Below the pieces are notes generated by a model that was not told where the DNA came from, searched no databases, and saw only the letters and a list, made by a program, of their open reading frames with translations. Shown piece by piece: positions 19,623 to 28,271 of a stretch of DNA of 64,000 nucleotides. Numbering within the stretch: the first letter of the stretch is position 1; each line of letters begins with the position of its first letter. Both the position numbers and the translations under genes were made by a program. Source of the stretch: Salinarimonas soli. GTDB taxonomy: Bacteria > Pseudomonadota > Alphaproteobacteria > Rhizobiales > Beijerinckiaceae. Location: assembly GCF_008386575.1 (NCBI RefSeq), contig NZ_VUOA01000045.1:1-64000 (forward strand), written 5' to 3'.

Positions 19623-20456
19623 TCAGGAGCGTTCGGCCCGGGCATTCGGGAAGAAGAGCTGCTGCCCCTCGATCGTGTAGCCCGCGACGGTGCCCTGCCC
19701 CGCGGGCGAGACGAGCCAGTCGATGAAGGCCTGGCCCTCCGCCGCCTTCACGTGCGGGTGCCGCGCCGGGCTCACGAGCATGATGCCGTACTGGTTGAAC
19801 AGGCGCCGGTCGCCCTCGACCAGGATCGCGAGCTCGCCCCGGTTCTTGAAGGACAGCCAGGTGCCGCGGTCGGCGAGCAGGTAGGCGTTCTGGACGGAGG
19901 CCGTGTTCAGCGCGGGCCCCATACCCTGCCCGATCTCGCGATACCACGCGCCCTGCCCCGAGGCCGGGTCGACGCCGGCGTCCCGCCAATAGCGCAGCTC
20001 CGCCGCGTGCGTGCCCGACTTGTCGCCCCGCGACACGAACAGCGCCCGGGCGGCCGCGATCCGACGCAGAGCCTCCCGGATATCGGCGCCCGCCGCCCCC
20101 GCCGGATCGCCTTTCGGGCCGACGATGACGAAATCGTTGTACATCACGTCCTGCCGCCGTGCCGCGAAGCCCTCCGTGACGAAGCGCTCCTCGGCAGCCT
20201 TGTCGTGCACGAGGACCACGTCGGCGTCGCCGCGCCGGCCTATGTCGAGGGCCTGCCCCGTCCCCACCGCCACCACGCGCACGGCGATCCCGGTCGCCTT
20301 GGTGAAGGCGGGCAGGAGCCGGCCGAACAGGCCCGACTGCTCCGTCGATGTCGTCGAGGCGACGGTGATGGAGCGCTCCTGCGCACGGGCGGCGCCCGGG
20401 ATCGCCACGAGCACGGCGGCCGCGAGCGCTAGGAGGCGGCGGCGAAACGGGTCCAT
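19623..20456 (-). CDS. tupA: Tungstate ABC transporter substrate-binding protein
   Basis: 277 residues with a Sec signal peptide (cleavage near ARA, residue 26). The mature protein begins with VASTTSTEQSGLF, the TupA hallmark for oxyanion binding, and continues with VGTGQALDIGRRGDADVVLVHDK. It binds tungstate in the periplasm with high selectivity over molybdate in studied members. The gene overlaps the end of tupC by 28 bases and is the last of tupB-tupC-tupA. Tungstate is consistent with W-dependent formate dehydrogenase in related methylotrophs (inference). Confidence 0.93.
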   Translation of the reverse strand: MDPFRRRLLALAAAVLVAIPGAARAQERSITVASTTSTEQSGLFGRLLPAFTKATGIAVRVVAVGTGQALDIGRRGDADVVLVHDKAAEERFVTEGFAARRQDVMYNDFVIVGPKGDPAGAAGADIREALRRIAAARALFVSRGDKSGTHAAELRYWRDAGVDPASGQGAWYREIGQGMGPALNTASVQNAYLLADRGTWLSFKNRGELAILVEGDRRLFNQYGIMLVSPARHPHVKAAEGQAFIDWLVSPAGQGTVAGYTIEGQQLFFPNARAERS

Positions 20457-21160
20457 GGGAGCTCTCCGTTGAGATAAGCCCGCGCCTCGGGCGTGCGCGG
20501 CGAGGTGAGAACCGACCGGGCCGGGCCGTGCTCGACCGCCCGTCCGCCCGCGAGCACGAGCACGTCGCCGGCAAGGCGCGCCACCTGCCCGAGATTGTGC
20601 GAGACGAGGATCACCTTCACGCCGGCCTGCGCGAGCCCCGCGACGATTCCCTCGATGACGTCGGTCGCGCCGGGGTCGAGGTTCGCGGTCGGCTCGTCGA
20701 GGAGGATGAGCTCGGGCTCGGTCACCAGCGCCCGGGCGAGCGCGAGGCGCTGCTGCTCGCCGCCAGACAGCCGACGGGCGGCCTCGCGGCTGCGGCGCGC
20801 GAGCCCCACCCGCTCCAGGGCCGCCCCGACCCGCGCCGCCGCCTCGCGGCGCGCCAGCCCCTCGGCTGCCAGCGCGAGCGCCACGTTGTCGTGCACGCTC
20901 GCTCGGATGAGGGCCGGACGCTGGAACACCATGGCCCGGCGCACATCCGCCGCCTGCCGCGTCCCGAACCGGATCGAGCCCCCGTCGGGCACCAGCAGCC
21001 CGTCGAGGAGGCGCAGGGTCACGCTCTTGCCGGCCCCGTTCGGCCCGACGATCGCCGTGATCCCCGGGGTCGCGATGGTGGCGGACAGGCCGTCGATCAC
21101 GGCGGCTCCGCAGGGGCGGAACGCGAGGGCCTCGATGACGATCGGAAGGAGCGCGCTCAT
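20429..21160 (-). CDS. tupC: Tungstate ABC transporter ATP-binding protein
   Basis: 243 residues from ATG 21160. It has Walker A GPNGAGKSVTLR, signature LSGGEQQRLALARAL, Walker B LILLDEPTANLDP and H-loop VSHNLGQ. It powers the TupB channel. The start overlaps the tupB stop (ATGA) and its end overlaps tupA, so all three are translationally coupled. The frame stays open upstream into tupB, but that extension is an overlap artefact. Confidence 0.93.
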   Translation of the reverse strand: MSALLPIVIEALAFRPCGAAVIDGLSATIATPGITAIVGPNGAGKSVTLRLLDGLLVPDGGSIRFGTRQAADVRRAMVFQRPALIRASVHDNVALALAAEGLARREAAARVGAALERVGLARRSREAARRLSGGEQQRLALARALVTEPELILLDEPTANLDPGATDVIEGIVAGLAQAGVKVILVSHNLGQVARLAGDVLVLAGGRAVEHGPARSVLTSPRTPEARAYLNGELPWTRFAAAS

Positions 21161-21858
21161 CCGTAGGCCCGCATGGCGTGCCCCCGCACGAGACCGGCGG
21201 CGAGGTTGACCGCGAGCACGAGGGTCATGAGGACGAGGCCGAGGGCGAGCGCGAGGGGCAGGTCGCCCTTCTGGGTCTCCAGCGAGATCGCGGTGGTCAT
21301 GGTGCGGGTGGAGCCCGCGATGTTGCCGCCCACGACGAGGACCGCGCCCACCTCCGACACCGCCCGCCCGAAGGCGGCGAGCACCGCGACGACGAGGGAG
21401 AAGCGCGCGTCGAAGAGCAGCGTCCGGGCCCGGTGCCAGGGGGAGAGGCGCAGCGAGCGCAGCTGCTCGCCGAGCTCGCGCTCCGAATCCTCCAGGATCC
21501 CGCGGGCGAGCGCCGCGATGAGAGGCGTCACGAGCACCGTCTGGGCGAGGATCATCGCGGCGGGCGTGAACAGGAGGCCGAGCGGCCCGAGGATCCCCGA
21601 CCGCGACAGCAGCAGGTAGATCACGAGCCCCACCACGACCGGCGGCAGGCCCATCAGGGCGTTGAGCGCCGCCACGACGGCATCCCGGCCGGGAAAGCGG
21701 GCGATGGCGAGGAGCGCGCCGGCGGGCAGGCCGACGAGGCAGCCGAGCGCCACGGCCGCGAGGCTGACGCGCAGCGACAGGCCGACGATCGAGAGCACGT
21801 CCCGGTCGAGGGCGCCGATCATGGCGAACGCGTCGGCGAGAGCCTGCAGCATGCGCAT
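21157..21858 (-). CDS. tupB: Tungstate ABC transporter permease
   Basis: 233 residues with five to six membrane segments and the EAA-type loop ELGEQLRSLRLSPWHR; the stretch FGRAVSEVGAVLVVGGNIAG is typical of TupB/ModB. It is the first gene of the operon and is divergent from the regulator, with a 48-base intergenic region. An alternative start at the second Met (residue 3) is possible. Confidence 0.93.
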   Translation of the reverse strand: MRMLQALADAFAMIGALDRDVLSIVGLSLRVSLAAVALGCLVGLPAGALLAIARFPGRDAVVAALNALMGLPPVVVGLVIYLLLSRSGILGPLGLLFTPAAMILAQTVLVTPLIAALARGILEDSERELGEQLRSLRLSPWHRARTLLFDARFSLVVAVLAAFGRAVSEVGAVLVVGGNIAGSTRTMTTAISLETQKGDLPLALALGLVLMTLVLAVNLAAGLVRGHAMRAYG

Positions 21859-21906
21859 CGATATGGTATGAAGCGACGGTTCGGATCAATAGGAAGCGCG
21901 GTTCAT

Positions 21907-22962
21907 ATGCGGGTGATGCTACGCCTCGACGGCACGATCACGGTCGGGGAGCGCGGCATGTCCCTGACGCGCATCTTCGCCCTTCTCGACGGGATCGCGC
22001 GGGAGGGCTCGGTGAGCGGCGCGGCGCAGGGATTGGGCGTGTCCTATCGCTCGGCCTGGCAGGGCCTGCGCGATCTGGAGGCGGCGCTCGGGCGCCCTAT
22101 CGCCGTCAAGACCAAGGGGCACGGGACGGCGCTGACGGCCTTCGGCGCCGGCTTGCGCGACGCCCTCGCCGACGCCACGACGGCGATGGAGGGCGTCTTG
22201 GCCGAGACCCGGGACAGCCTCGAGCGGCGCCTCGACCGCCTTCTCGATGAACCGGCGCCGACCTTGCGCGTCGCCCTGAGCCACGACCCGCTGCTTCTCG
22301 ACATCCTGGGCGCGATCCCGGGCGTGAGCCCCCGCGTCCTGGGCAGCGACGACGCGGTCGCGCTGCTCCTCAAGGGGGAGATCGATGCGGCGGGGTTCCA
22401 CGCGCACGACGCGCCCAGAGCAGAGGCGGGTCCTCTCGGGCAAGCGTTGGCGGGGGGCGATGTGACCGTCCTGGCTCTGTTCCGGCGCGAGCAGGGCTTC
22501 ATCGTCGCGCCAGGCAACCCCCTCGGCATCCGCGGCGCTGCCGATATCTCCCGTACGCGGGCGCGCTACGTGAACCGTCAACGGGGTTCGGGCACCCGCC
22601 GGTGGTTCGATCGGCTGCTCGGCGAGGCCGGCCTGGCGCCCGCCGCCATCGAGGGCTACGGCACGGAGGAATTCACCCACCAGGCCGTGGCCGCCCTCAT
22701 CGCCGCGGGCGCGGCCCAGGCCGGGATGGGCCTGGCCTGGGTGGCGGAGCGCTTCGGCCTGGGCTTCGTGCCGGTGGGCTGGGAGACGTTTCACCTCGCC
22801 GGGACGCCGGAGGCCATGGCCCGGCTCGCGGGCCCGATCCTGCGCGAAGTGGAGCGGCGCCTCCCGAATAGCGCCGGCTATGCGCCCCCGGCCGGAGCCG
22901 CGTCCCCGGCAGCCGGCTCCGGCCGCCGGGGCGGCGCGCCCGCTATTGCTGCGGGACGTTGA
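21907..22962 (+). CDS. Tungstate/molybdate-responsive regulator, ModE-like HTH fused to a binding-protein-like domain
   Basis: 351 residues from ATG 21907. Residues 15-80 resemble the ModE/LysR winged helix (ISxxx pattern replaced by AREGSVSGAAQGLGVSYRSAWQGLRDLE). Residues about 110-330 form a periplasmic-binding-protein-like domain of the PBP_like type, with the RYVNRQRGSGTRRWFDRLL motif. Such proteins (TupR/TunR type) sense oxyanions and repress tup genes. It is divergent from tupB. The hexamers TATGAA at 21867-21872 and TTCATA at 21902-21907 form an inverted repeat in the promoter region. The last 20 bases overlap the convergent PRC-barrel gene. Confidence 0.85.
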   Translation: MRVMLRLDGTITVGERGMSLTRIFALLDGIAREGSVSGAAQGLGVSYRSAWQGLRDLEAALGRPIAVKTKGHGTALTAFGAGLRDALADATTAMEGVLAETRDSLERRLDRLLDEPAPTLRVALSHDPLLLDILGAIPGVSPRVLGSDDAVALLLKGEIDAAGFHAHDAPRAEAGPLGQALAGGDVTVLALFRREQGFIVAPGNPLGIRGAADISRTRARYVNRQRGSGTRRWFDRLLGEAGLAPAAIEGYGTEEFTHQAVAALIAAGAAQAGMGLAWVAERFGLGFVPVGWETFHLAGTPEAMARLAGPILREVERRLPNSAGYAPPAGAASPAAGSGRRGGAPAIAAGR

Positions 22963-23398
22963 TCTGCTGCTCGTCGTCGAGCTCGCGATAGGCCTTGTTC
23001 TCGTTCTTGTAGGTGGGCATCGCGTCGAGCGCCGCGAGGTCCATGTTGCGCAGCATCACACGGTCGCCCTGCACGACGAGGTTCTCGAGGGGGATCGCGA
23101 TGGTCTTGGCGCCGAAGCCGAGCACGCCGCCGCGCTCGACGAGGGCGAAGCGGGCGCCGCCGTTGGCGCTCTCCACAACGCCCTCGATCTCGCCGATCTC
23201 CTTCCCGTCGAGGCCGACGAGGTCCATGTCGGTGAGGGTGTCGATCGTCATCTGGCGCAGGTTCGCGGCAGCGCCCGCGCCGGCGGTCACGGTTCCGGTG
23301 GTGATATCGGCCGGGGGGCTGGCGGGGGCGGGCGTCTGGGCGGCGGCGGCGGTCGCGACGGCGAGGCCGGCCGCGAGCACGAGGGCTGTAGCCTTCAT
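22943..23398 (-). CDS. Exported PRC-barrel domain protein
   Basis: 151 residues from ATG 23398, preceded by GGAGAGCCCC; an in-frame ATG at 23410 is less well placed. There is a Sec signal peptide (about residues 1-22, ending AAAA-QTP). A single PRC-barrel domain covers about residues 50-120, with MDLVGLDGKEIGEIEGVV and VLGFGAKTIAIPLENLV. Exported PRC-barrel proteins are common in Rhizobiales and often relate to stress or envelope function; the specific role is unknown. The 3' end overlaps the regulator gene on the other strand by 20 bases. Confidence 0.85.
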   Translation of the reverse strand: MKATALVLAAGLAVATAAAAQTPAPASPPADITTGTVTAGAGAAANLRQMTIDTLTDMDLVGLDGKEIGEIEGVVESANGGARFALVERGGVLGFGAKTIAIPLENLVVQGDRVMLRNMDLAALDAMPTYKNENKAYRELDDEQQINVPQQ

Positions 23399-23505
23399 GG
23401 GGCTCTCCATTGGGGGTGTCGGATCCCCGGTCAACGCATCAGCGGGCGCGTCGTTTCCAAAGGAGCACGAAGGAGAGCGCACCGAACCCGGCGCCGGGGT
23501 GCCGG

Positions 23506-23760
23506 CTAGGCGCTGCGCCGGAGCATGGAGACCACGGAGGGCCCGAGCACCTTCATGGTTGCGACGAGGCGGTCCTCGGCGGCCTTGGCGCGGGCCTCGG
23601 CGGCGCGCACGGCGGTGTCGAGGGCAGAGTACCGGGCCTGGAGGGCGTCGTAGCGCTCCTCCAGCTCCCGCGCCCGGGTGTCGGCGGCCAGGATCTGGTC
23701 GTCGGCCTTGCGCAGGAGATCGCGCGCCACCGGATCGCTTACGCCGCTCGCCTGCGTCAT
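23506..23760 (-). CDS. Small coiled-coil protein, unknown function
   Basis: 84 residues from ATG 23760, preceded by GGAGTGCCC. The sequence is strongly helical: RKADDQILAADTRARELEERY followed by Ala/Arg/Glu-rich heptads, with a hydrophobic end VLGPSVVSMLRRSA. No signal peptide is seen. I do not recognise a family. It is a single gene between the PRC-barrel gene and the desaturase, all on the minus strand. Confidence 0.6.
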   Translation of the reverse strand: MTQASGVSDPVARDLLRKADDQILAADTRARELEERYDALQARYSALDTAVRAAEARAKAAEDRLVATMKVLGPSVVSMLRRSA

Positions 23761-23889
23761 GGATGGGCACTCCGGGTCCGTCGCGGCGCCCCCTGCGCGA
23801 GGGCGCGGGCGGGGCGTGGACGGAACGTAAGGAGGCAACCGTTTCGATATGGTGAGCGGAGTCCCGGAATTACGCGCGCAAAGCGCGTT

Positions 23890-24954
23890 TCATTTAGCGA
23901 TCTGCGGGCGAGCATCGAATTCCGCGAAGCTCACGAGGCGCCGCTCGTCCTCGTCCCAGAGCGCCAGCCCGATGCAGCTCATGCTCTCGCGCCAGGTCAG
24001 CCGGGAGATCGTGGCGAGCACGGGGTCGGCGTCGAGGCACTCCTGCAGCCGGTAGTTGGGGATGCGGCTGTTCAGGTGATGGATATGGTGCAGGCCGATA
24101 TTGCCCGTAAACCATTGCAGGAGCGGTGGCAGGACGTAATGCGAGCTCCCCTCCAGGGCCGAGGCCTGCATGTTCCAGCTCTCGGCGTGGTCCCAGTGGG
24201 TGTGCTCGAACTGGTGCTGCACGAAGAACAGCCAGGCGCCGGCCCACGAGGTGAGGCAGGCCACGGGCAGGAGGGCTAACGCGACGGTGCCGGCGCCTAG
24301 GGCCCAGATCAGGCCGCCATAGAAGACGAGGAGCGCGAGGTTCAGCCCCATGATGCTGGCCCAGGCCTCGCGGGCCGGCAGGGCCTGGCCCCAGGGCGAG
24401 CGCTGGAGAAGGATGAAATAGATCGGCGGGCCGATGAGATGCAGGATCAGGGGGTTGCGATAAGCCCGGTAGACCAGGCGCTCGCGGCGGGAGAGGGCCT
24501 CGTATTCGCGCACCGTCAGGGTGTCCACGTCCCCCACGCCGCGCCGGCTGAGGTCGCCCGCGCTCGAATGATGCAGGGCGTGCGTGCGGCGCCAATAGCC
24601 GTAGGGCGTCAGCGTCAGGATGCTGAGGCTCACGCCGACGGCGTTGTTGGCCAGCCGCGAGCTGAAGAACGAGCCGTGACCGCAATCGTGCTGGATCGTG
24701 AAGATCCGCACGAGCAGCCCGCCGGCCGGGATCGCGAGCAGGAGCAGGAGATATTGGCCCGTCGCGGCGCCCCAGAGCAGGAGGCCGCACAGCACCAGGA
24801 AGGGGGGCAGCGTGGTGGCGACCTGCCACAGGGCGCGCCCGTTGCGGGCGTCGCGGAACGCCAGGCAATGGCGGGTGAGCCGGCGCAAGGTGTCGCGGTC
24901 GAGCGGCGTGCCGGGGGGAGCCGCCACAGGCGGGGTGCTGGCGTGGAAGGTCAT
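23890..24954 (-). CDS. Fatty acid desaturase (omega-6/delta-12 type)
   Basis: 354 residues from ATG 24954. All three histidine boxes are present: HDCGHGS, HALHHSS and HHIHH near the C-terminus. Several membrane segments lie between them. The family uses di-iron and O2 to introduce double bases into acyl chains of membrane lipids, raising fluidity. It starts 10 bases after the DUF6481 gene on the same strand, so the two are likely co-transcribed. The nearby cold-shock gene fits a role in low-temperature adaptation (inference). Carotenoid-type oxygenation is a less likely alternative. Confidence 0.9.
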   Translation of the reverse strand: MTFHASTPPVAAPPGTPLDRDTLRRLTRHCLAFRDARNGRALWQVATTLPPFLVLCGLLLWGAATGQYLLLLLAIPAGGLLVRIFTIQHDCGHGSFFSSRLANNAVGVSLSILTLTPYGYWRRTHALHHSSAGDLSRRGVGDVDTLTVREYEALSRRERLVYRAYRNPLILHLIGPPIYFILLQRSPWGQALPAREAWASIMGLNLALLVFYGGLIWALGAGTVALALLPVACLTSWAGAWLFFVQHQFEHTHWDHAESWNMQASALEGSSHYVLPPLLQWFTGNIGLHHIHHLNSRIPNYRLQECLDADPVLATISRLTWRESMSCIGLALWDEDERRLVSFAEFDARPQIAK

Positions 24955-24964
24955 CCGGAACCTG

Positions 24965-25321
24965 CTACTTGCGAGCCTTGCGCGCGGCGTAGCGCGCATC
25001 GCGGGCGGCCTTCTGCTCGAGCGCCAGACGGGCCTCGCGCTCCACGCGCTCGACCTCGTCCTGGGCGGCCTGCGCCGCCTGCGACGCGGCCTGCGCCTCC
25101 TGGTCGGCGGCCGCGCGCTCGGCTTCGGCCTGCTTGAGCGCCTTGCGCTCGGCGAGGCGGGCGTCGCGGGCGTCGCTCAGGGCCTTGCGCTCGGCCCGGC
25201 GCTCCGCGGCGGCAGGGTCGTCGACGGACTGGCGCGCCTTGAACCGATCGAGCATCGCCTGCTTGGCGCTCGCCGCCTTCTGCAGGCGCTCCCCGAAACC
25301 CTTCCGCTCGTCGCTCGCCAT
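24965..25321 (-). CDS. DUF6481 family protein
   Basis: 118 residues from ATG 25321. It is extremely Ala/Arg/Lys/Glu-rich and predicted to be one long charged helix (RKALSDARDARLAERKALK repeat-like pattern), with a short N-terminal segment ERLQKAASAKQAMLDRFKAR and the DPAAAERRAERKAL block typical of DUF6481. The function is unknown; the high charge may suggest nucleic-acid or membrane-surface association. It is the upstream partner of the desaturase gene. Confidence 0.75.
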   Translation of the reverse strand: MASDERKGFGERLQKAASAKQAMLDRFKARQSVDDPAAAERRAERKALSDARDARLAERKALKQAEAERAAADQEAQAASQAAQAAQDEVERVEREARLALEQKAARDARYAARKARK

Positions 25322-25365
25322 ATCGCCTTCCGTTCCGTATGCGTGATTCGGGCCTGCGCTGGAGA

Positions 25366-25563
25366 TCAGCGCACGCGCTTGATGCCACAGATCGTGCCGT
25401 CCGGCAGGACCCCTTGCTGCTGGCGTTCGCGCGCGATGGTCCCGACGCGGTGGTCGTCGCCCTTGCCGTGGTCGTCGAGCCACATATAGGCCGTGCGCCC
25501 GTCGTCGTAGGTCACCACGAACATGACCGAACGTGCCGACCCGGATTTCCTGAACATGACCAT
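25366..25563 (-). CDS. Small protein of unknown function
   Basis: 65 residues from ATG 25563, preceded by AAAGG at good spacing. It contains SARSVMFVVTYDDGRTAYMW, a beta-hairpin-like segment, and ends DGTICGIKRVR. There is no signal peptide or membrane segment. It lies 44 bases upstream of the DUF6481 gene on the same strand and probably shares its transcript. I do not recognise the family. Confidence 0.6.
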   Translation of the reverse strand: MVMFRKSGSARSVMFVVTYDDGRTAYMWLDDHGKGDDHRVGTIARERQQQGVLPDGTICGIKRVR

Positions 25564-25635
25564 CGACTGACCTTTCGGTTCCTGCTTGTTGGATCTCAGG
25601 GCCGCCCTGAAGGGGAAACCGGTCCTGAAACGAGA

Positions 25636-25660
25636 AGGGCCGCCCGGTGGGAGCGGCCCT
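25636..25660 (-). terminator. Intrinsic terminator after the cold-shock gene
   Basis: On the minus strand AGGGCCGC pairs with GCGGCCCT across a nine-base loop, followed by a T-rich TTCTCGTTT. It lies 46 bases past the cspA stop and separates that gene from the 65-residue gene. Confidence 0.7.
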
Positions 25661-25705
25661 GGAGATCGCGACCGGCCGAACGCAGGGCGCTCGACGACGG
25701 GGCCG

Positions 25706-25915
25706 TCACGCGGCCTGGATGTTGTTCACGGCGACCTTGCCGGTACGGCGGTCCTCGGCCGTGTCGAACGAGACCTTCTGGCCTTCCACGAGGCCGCGCA
25801 TGCCGGCGCGCTCGAGAGCGGTCGCGTGGACGAACACGTCCTTGCCGCCGTCGTCCGGCTGGATGAAGCCGTAGCCCTTGGTCTCGTTGTAGAACTTCAC
25901 GGTGCCCGTGTTCAT
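25706..25915 (-). CDS. cspA: Cold-shock domain protein
   Basis: 69 residues, exactly one cold-shock domain. RNP1 is KGYGFIQ and RNP2 is DVFVHATAL. It binds single-stranded RNA/DNA as an RNA chaperone. The start is ATG 25915 with AAGGA upstream. About 340 bases upstream carry no other gene, leaving room for a long 5' leader as in other csp genes. A hairpin terminator follows. Confidence 0.95.
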   Translation of the reverse strand: MNTGTVKFYNETKGYGFIQPDDGGKDVFVHATALERAGMRGLVEGQKVSFDTAEDRRTGKVAVNNIQAA

Positions 25916-26258
25916 GCGGGGTATCCTTACGTCAAGATCGTCATAGATGAACGCGACGGCGCGGGGCACCGTTCGACGCTCGGTTTCTCGAAACCTGGAG
26001 AGAGAGTCCGAAACGCGCGCCCGGCCCTTGGCCCTGGCGGAACGGCCCGATTGTCCGGCCAAATATCGATGTCCCCAAGGTGGCCCCAGACGATGGCTTT
26101 TACAAGGCCCTGGCGTGTGATTCCGCAACGGAACCCCGGGGCGGGCCGGAATGCCGCGCCTCCCGCCCCCGTCCTCCGCCTTCGCGAGGGCAGGCGCCGA
26201 GGCGCCCGGCTCACCGAGCGCCCGGGTGCGACGCGAACCCGCCCGGCAGGCCGCCTCG
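25916..26258. other. Non-coding region upstream of cspA
   Basis: No convincing gene was found in these 343 bases. The minus strand would be the cspA leader and promoter. It includes the palindrome GGTTTCTCGAAACC (25982-25995), which could fold as a leader hairpin. Apart from that I see only GC-rich, unstructured sequence. Confidence 0.5.
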
Positions 26259-26588
26259 TCACGAGGGCGCCCGCGATCCCGGCAGGCGCTGCTTCACCGC
26301 CACCCACCGGTTCATCGCCCACAGGGTGAAGCGGGCCATGGGCATGCGCAGGACCGGCACGTCGGAGGCAATCAGGAGGAGGCCCAGGGGCAGCATCCAG
26401 ATCCCGAGCACCGGCAGGAACGAGAAGATCCCGCCGAGGACGAGGAGCAGGGCCACGGGGATGCGGATCCAGATCGCCCGGGGATGGCGCAGGTTGCGGA
26501 TCCAGTAGCCCGCGCGCTCGGGCACCTCCTGCTCGAGGCGCTTGAAGGCCTTCCTGAGTGTCGCCTTGCCGTCGTTCGTGGCTTGCAT
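26259..26588 (-). CDS. Small inner-membrane protein, PGPGW-like
   Basis: 109 residues from ATG 26588. A cytoplasmic basic N-terminus (about 40 residues) is followed by two adjacent membrane segments (about 43-60 and 63-80; IRIPVALLLVLGGIFSFLPV and ILGIW-MLPLGLLLIA), then a basic tail. The LPVLGIWMLPLGLLLIASDVP stretch resembles small PGPGW-type transmembrane proteins, although the motif itself is not exact. Function unknown; it lies alone between the csp leader and another small gene. Confidence 0.7.
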   Translation of the reverse strand: MQATNDGKATLRKAFKRLEQEVPERAGYWIRNLRHPRAIWIRIPVALLLVLGGIFSFLPVLGIWMLPLGLLLIASDVPVLRMPMARFTLWAMNRWVAVKQRLPGSRAPS

Positions 26589-26667
26589 GCTAGGGGAAGC
26601 CTCTCGTCGGGGGCAGGTTCCCTGGCGCGCCCGGCGGGGCACGCCGCCGCGCCCGCCGCCCGGATCC

Positions 26668-26970
26668 TCAACTCTGGAGCCGCTCGACGCGCAGGAGCGC
26701 GATGTCGGCCTTGTCCTCCAGGCTCGCGCGATAGCCGTGGCGGCGGAACGCCTCGATCGCGAGCGCCGGCGGCTCCAGCGCCGTGGCGCGCGCGAGCGCG
26801 TCGATGGTCCCGTGGACGGCGGCCATGAGCTCGCGCGGCAGGGCGCCATGGGGGGCGAAGGCCTCGCCCGCCATCATCTTGGCGATCCACGCCGCCCTCT
26901 CCTCGGGGGGCATGTCGTCCATCATGCGCCTGAACTGCGCCTTCGCCTCGGCCAGGAACTTGTCGCTCAT
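26668..26970 (-). CDS. Hypothetical protein
   Basis: 100 residues from ATG 26970. The N-terminal helix region FLAEAKAQFRRMMDDMPPEER and a C-terminal EAFRRHGYRASLEDKADIALLRVER look soluble and alpha-helical. No signal peptide or known motif is seen. It lies downstream of the esterase gene on the same strand with 107 bases between them. I do not recognise it. Confidence 0.55.
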   Translation of the reverse strand: MSDKFLAEAKAQFRRMMDDMPPEERAAWIAKMMAGEAFAPHGALPRELMAAVHGTIDALARATALEPPALAIEAFRRHGYRASLEDKADIALLRVERLQS

Positions 26971-27077
26971 GCTGCTCGCTCCAGACGATGGGAGGGAGAT
27001 AGAGCCCGCTCGGCCGAGGAACATGGCCGCGAGGGCGCGAGGCGCGATTTTCTCGCGCCCCTCGCCAAGCGCCCGGG

Positions 27078-28271
27078 TCACGGCTTGATGAGCCCCGCGG
27101 CCCTGAGCGCCTTGTTGATCACCGCCTCGACGTCGATGGGCAGGGTCCGCCCGCCGGGGCCGGGGCCGGGCCGCGGCTCCTCGCGGCGGGGAGCCGTGAA
27201 GGCCGCCAGCTCGCGCTGAGGGGGCACGGGCCGCTCCGGCGCCGCGCGCGGGGCAGGCGGGATGATCACGGCCTCGGCGGGCCGCGTCTCGGCGCGGCCG
27301 TCGAGGAGCCCGAAGAAGCGGGCGATGTGGTGGGTCGACGAGATGCCGGCCTCCAGGAGGAAGGGGCCCGCCCGGCCGCAGCATGCCTCGCCCGGCCCCG
27401 TGTCGAGGGGGGTGCCATGGGCGAGCCCCGGGATGCTGAACGACTCGACCGCGACCGCGCCCGACCGGTCGCGCCAGACGGCGCGCTCGGCCGTCCCCTC
27501 GCGCGTCCTCTCGGCCGCCCCGGGGTTCAGGCCGTGCACGTCGGTCCATTGCTTCACGATCTCGTCGGCATTGGCCGGCACCACGGTGGTGTCGGCGCTC
27601 CCGTGCCAGACCGAGACCCGGGGCCAGGGCCCGCGATGGGGCGAGGCCTCGCGCACGAGGTCGCCCCAGGCCCGCGCCGCGCGGGGGCGCGCCGTGAACA
27701 TGCCCTCGAAGGCCTCCTGCATGGTCTGCGCCGAGCCGTAGGGCAGACCCGCCACGATCGCGCCGGCGGCGAAGACCTCCGGGTAGGTGGCCAGCATGAC
27801 GGCGGTCATGGCCCCGCCCGCCGAAAGCCCCGTGACGAAGATCCGCTCCTCGTCGACGCCGTGCTCCCGCACCATCCAGGCCACCATGGCGCGGATCGAC
27901 GCCGCCTCGCCGGCGCCGCGCCGGGTGTCGCCGGGCTCGAACCAGGAGAAGCAATTGTTCGGGTTGTTGGCGGGGCGCTGCTCGGGGACAAGCAGGAGGA
28001 AGCCATGGCGATCGGCGAGATCCGACCAGCCCGTGCCCTGATCGTAGCCGCCCGCGTTCTGCTTGCAGCCATGGAGCACCACCACGAGGCCCGGTCGCGG
28101 CCCGACCTGCGCCGGAACATGGGCGAGCATGCGCAGGTTGCCGGGATTGGCCCCGAAATCGCTCACCTCGACGAGCCGGCCGGGCTCCGCCGCCCCGGCC
28201 GTCGCTGCCATCGATTCCATGGCCTTCGCGTAGCGCGCCAGGTTCGCGATCGTCCGTCCGAGCTTCGCCAT
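27078..28271 (-). CDS. PHB depolymerase family esterase
   Basis: 397 residues. The alpha/beta-hydrolase of Esterase_PHB type is shown by VVLHGCKQNAGGYD (oxyanion region), the lipase box GLSAGGA (Ser nucleophile), HGSADTTV (Asp region) and a C-terminal IPGLAHGTPL histidine. A Pro-rich linker and a short tail follow. Such proteins cleave short polyhydroxyalkanoate or feruloyl/acetyl esters. No signal peptide is evident, so an intracellular role is likely. The true ester is not determined. Confidence 0.88.
   Translation of the reverse strand: MAKLGRTIANLARYAKAMESMAATAGAAEPGRLVEVSDFGANPGNLRMLAHVPAQVGPRPGLVVVLHGCKQNAGGYDQGTGWSDLADRHGFLLLVPEQRPANNPNNCFSWFEPGDTRRGAGEAASIRAMVAWMVREHGVDEERIFVTGLSAGGAMTAVMLATYPEVFAAGAIVAGLPYGSAQTMQEAFEGMFTARPRAARAWGDLVREASPHRGPWPRVSVWHGSADTTVVPANADEIVKQWTDVHGLNPGAAERTREGTAERAVWRDRSGAVAVESFSIPGLAHGTPLDTGPGEACCGRAGPFLLEAGISSTHHIARFFGLLDGRAETRPAEAVIIPPAPRAAPERPVPPQRELAAFTAPRREEPRPGPGPGGRTLPIDVEAVINKALRAAGLIKP

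Noticed and set aside
23826..23848. GGAAC...GTT resembling an EcfG general stress promoter
   Set aside because: The spacing is about 14 bases instead of 17-19, and no gene begins downstream on that strand.
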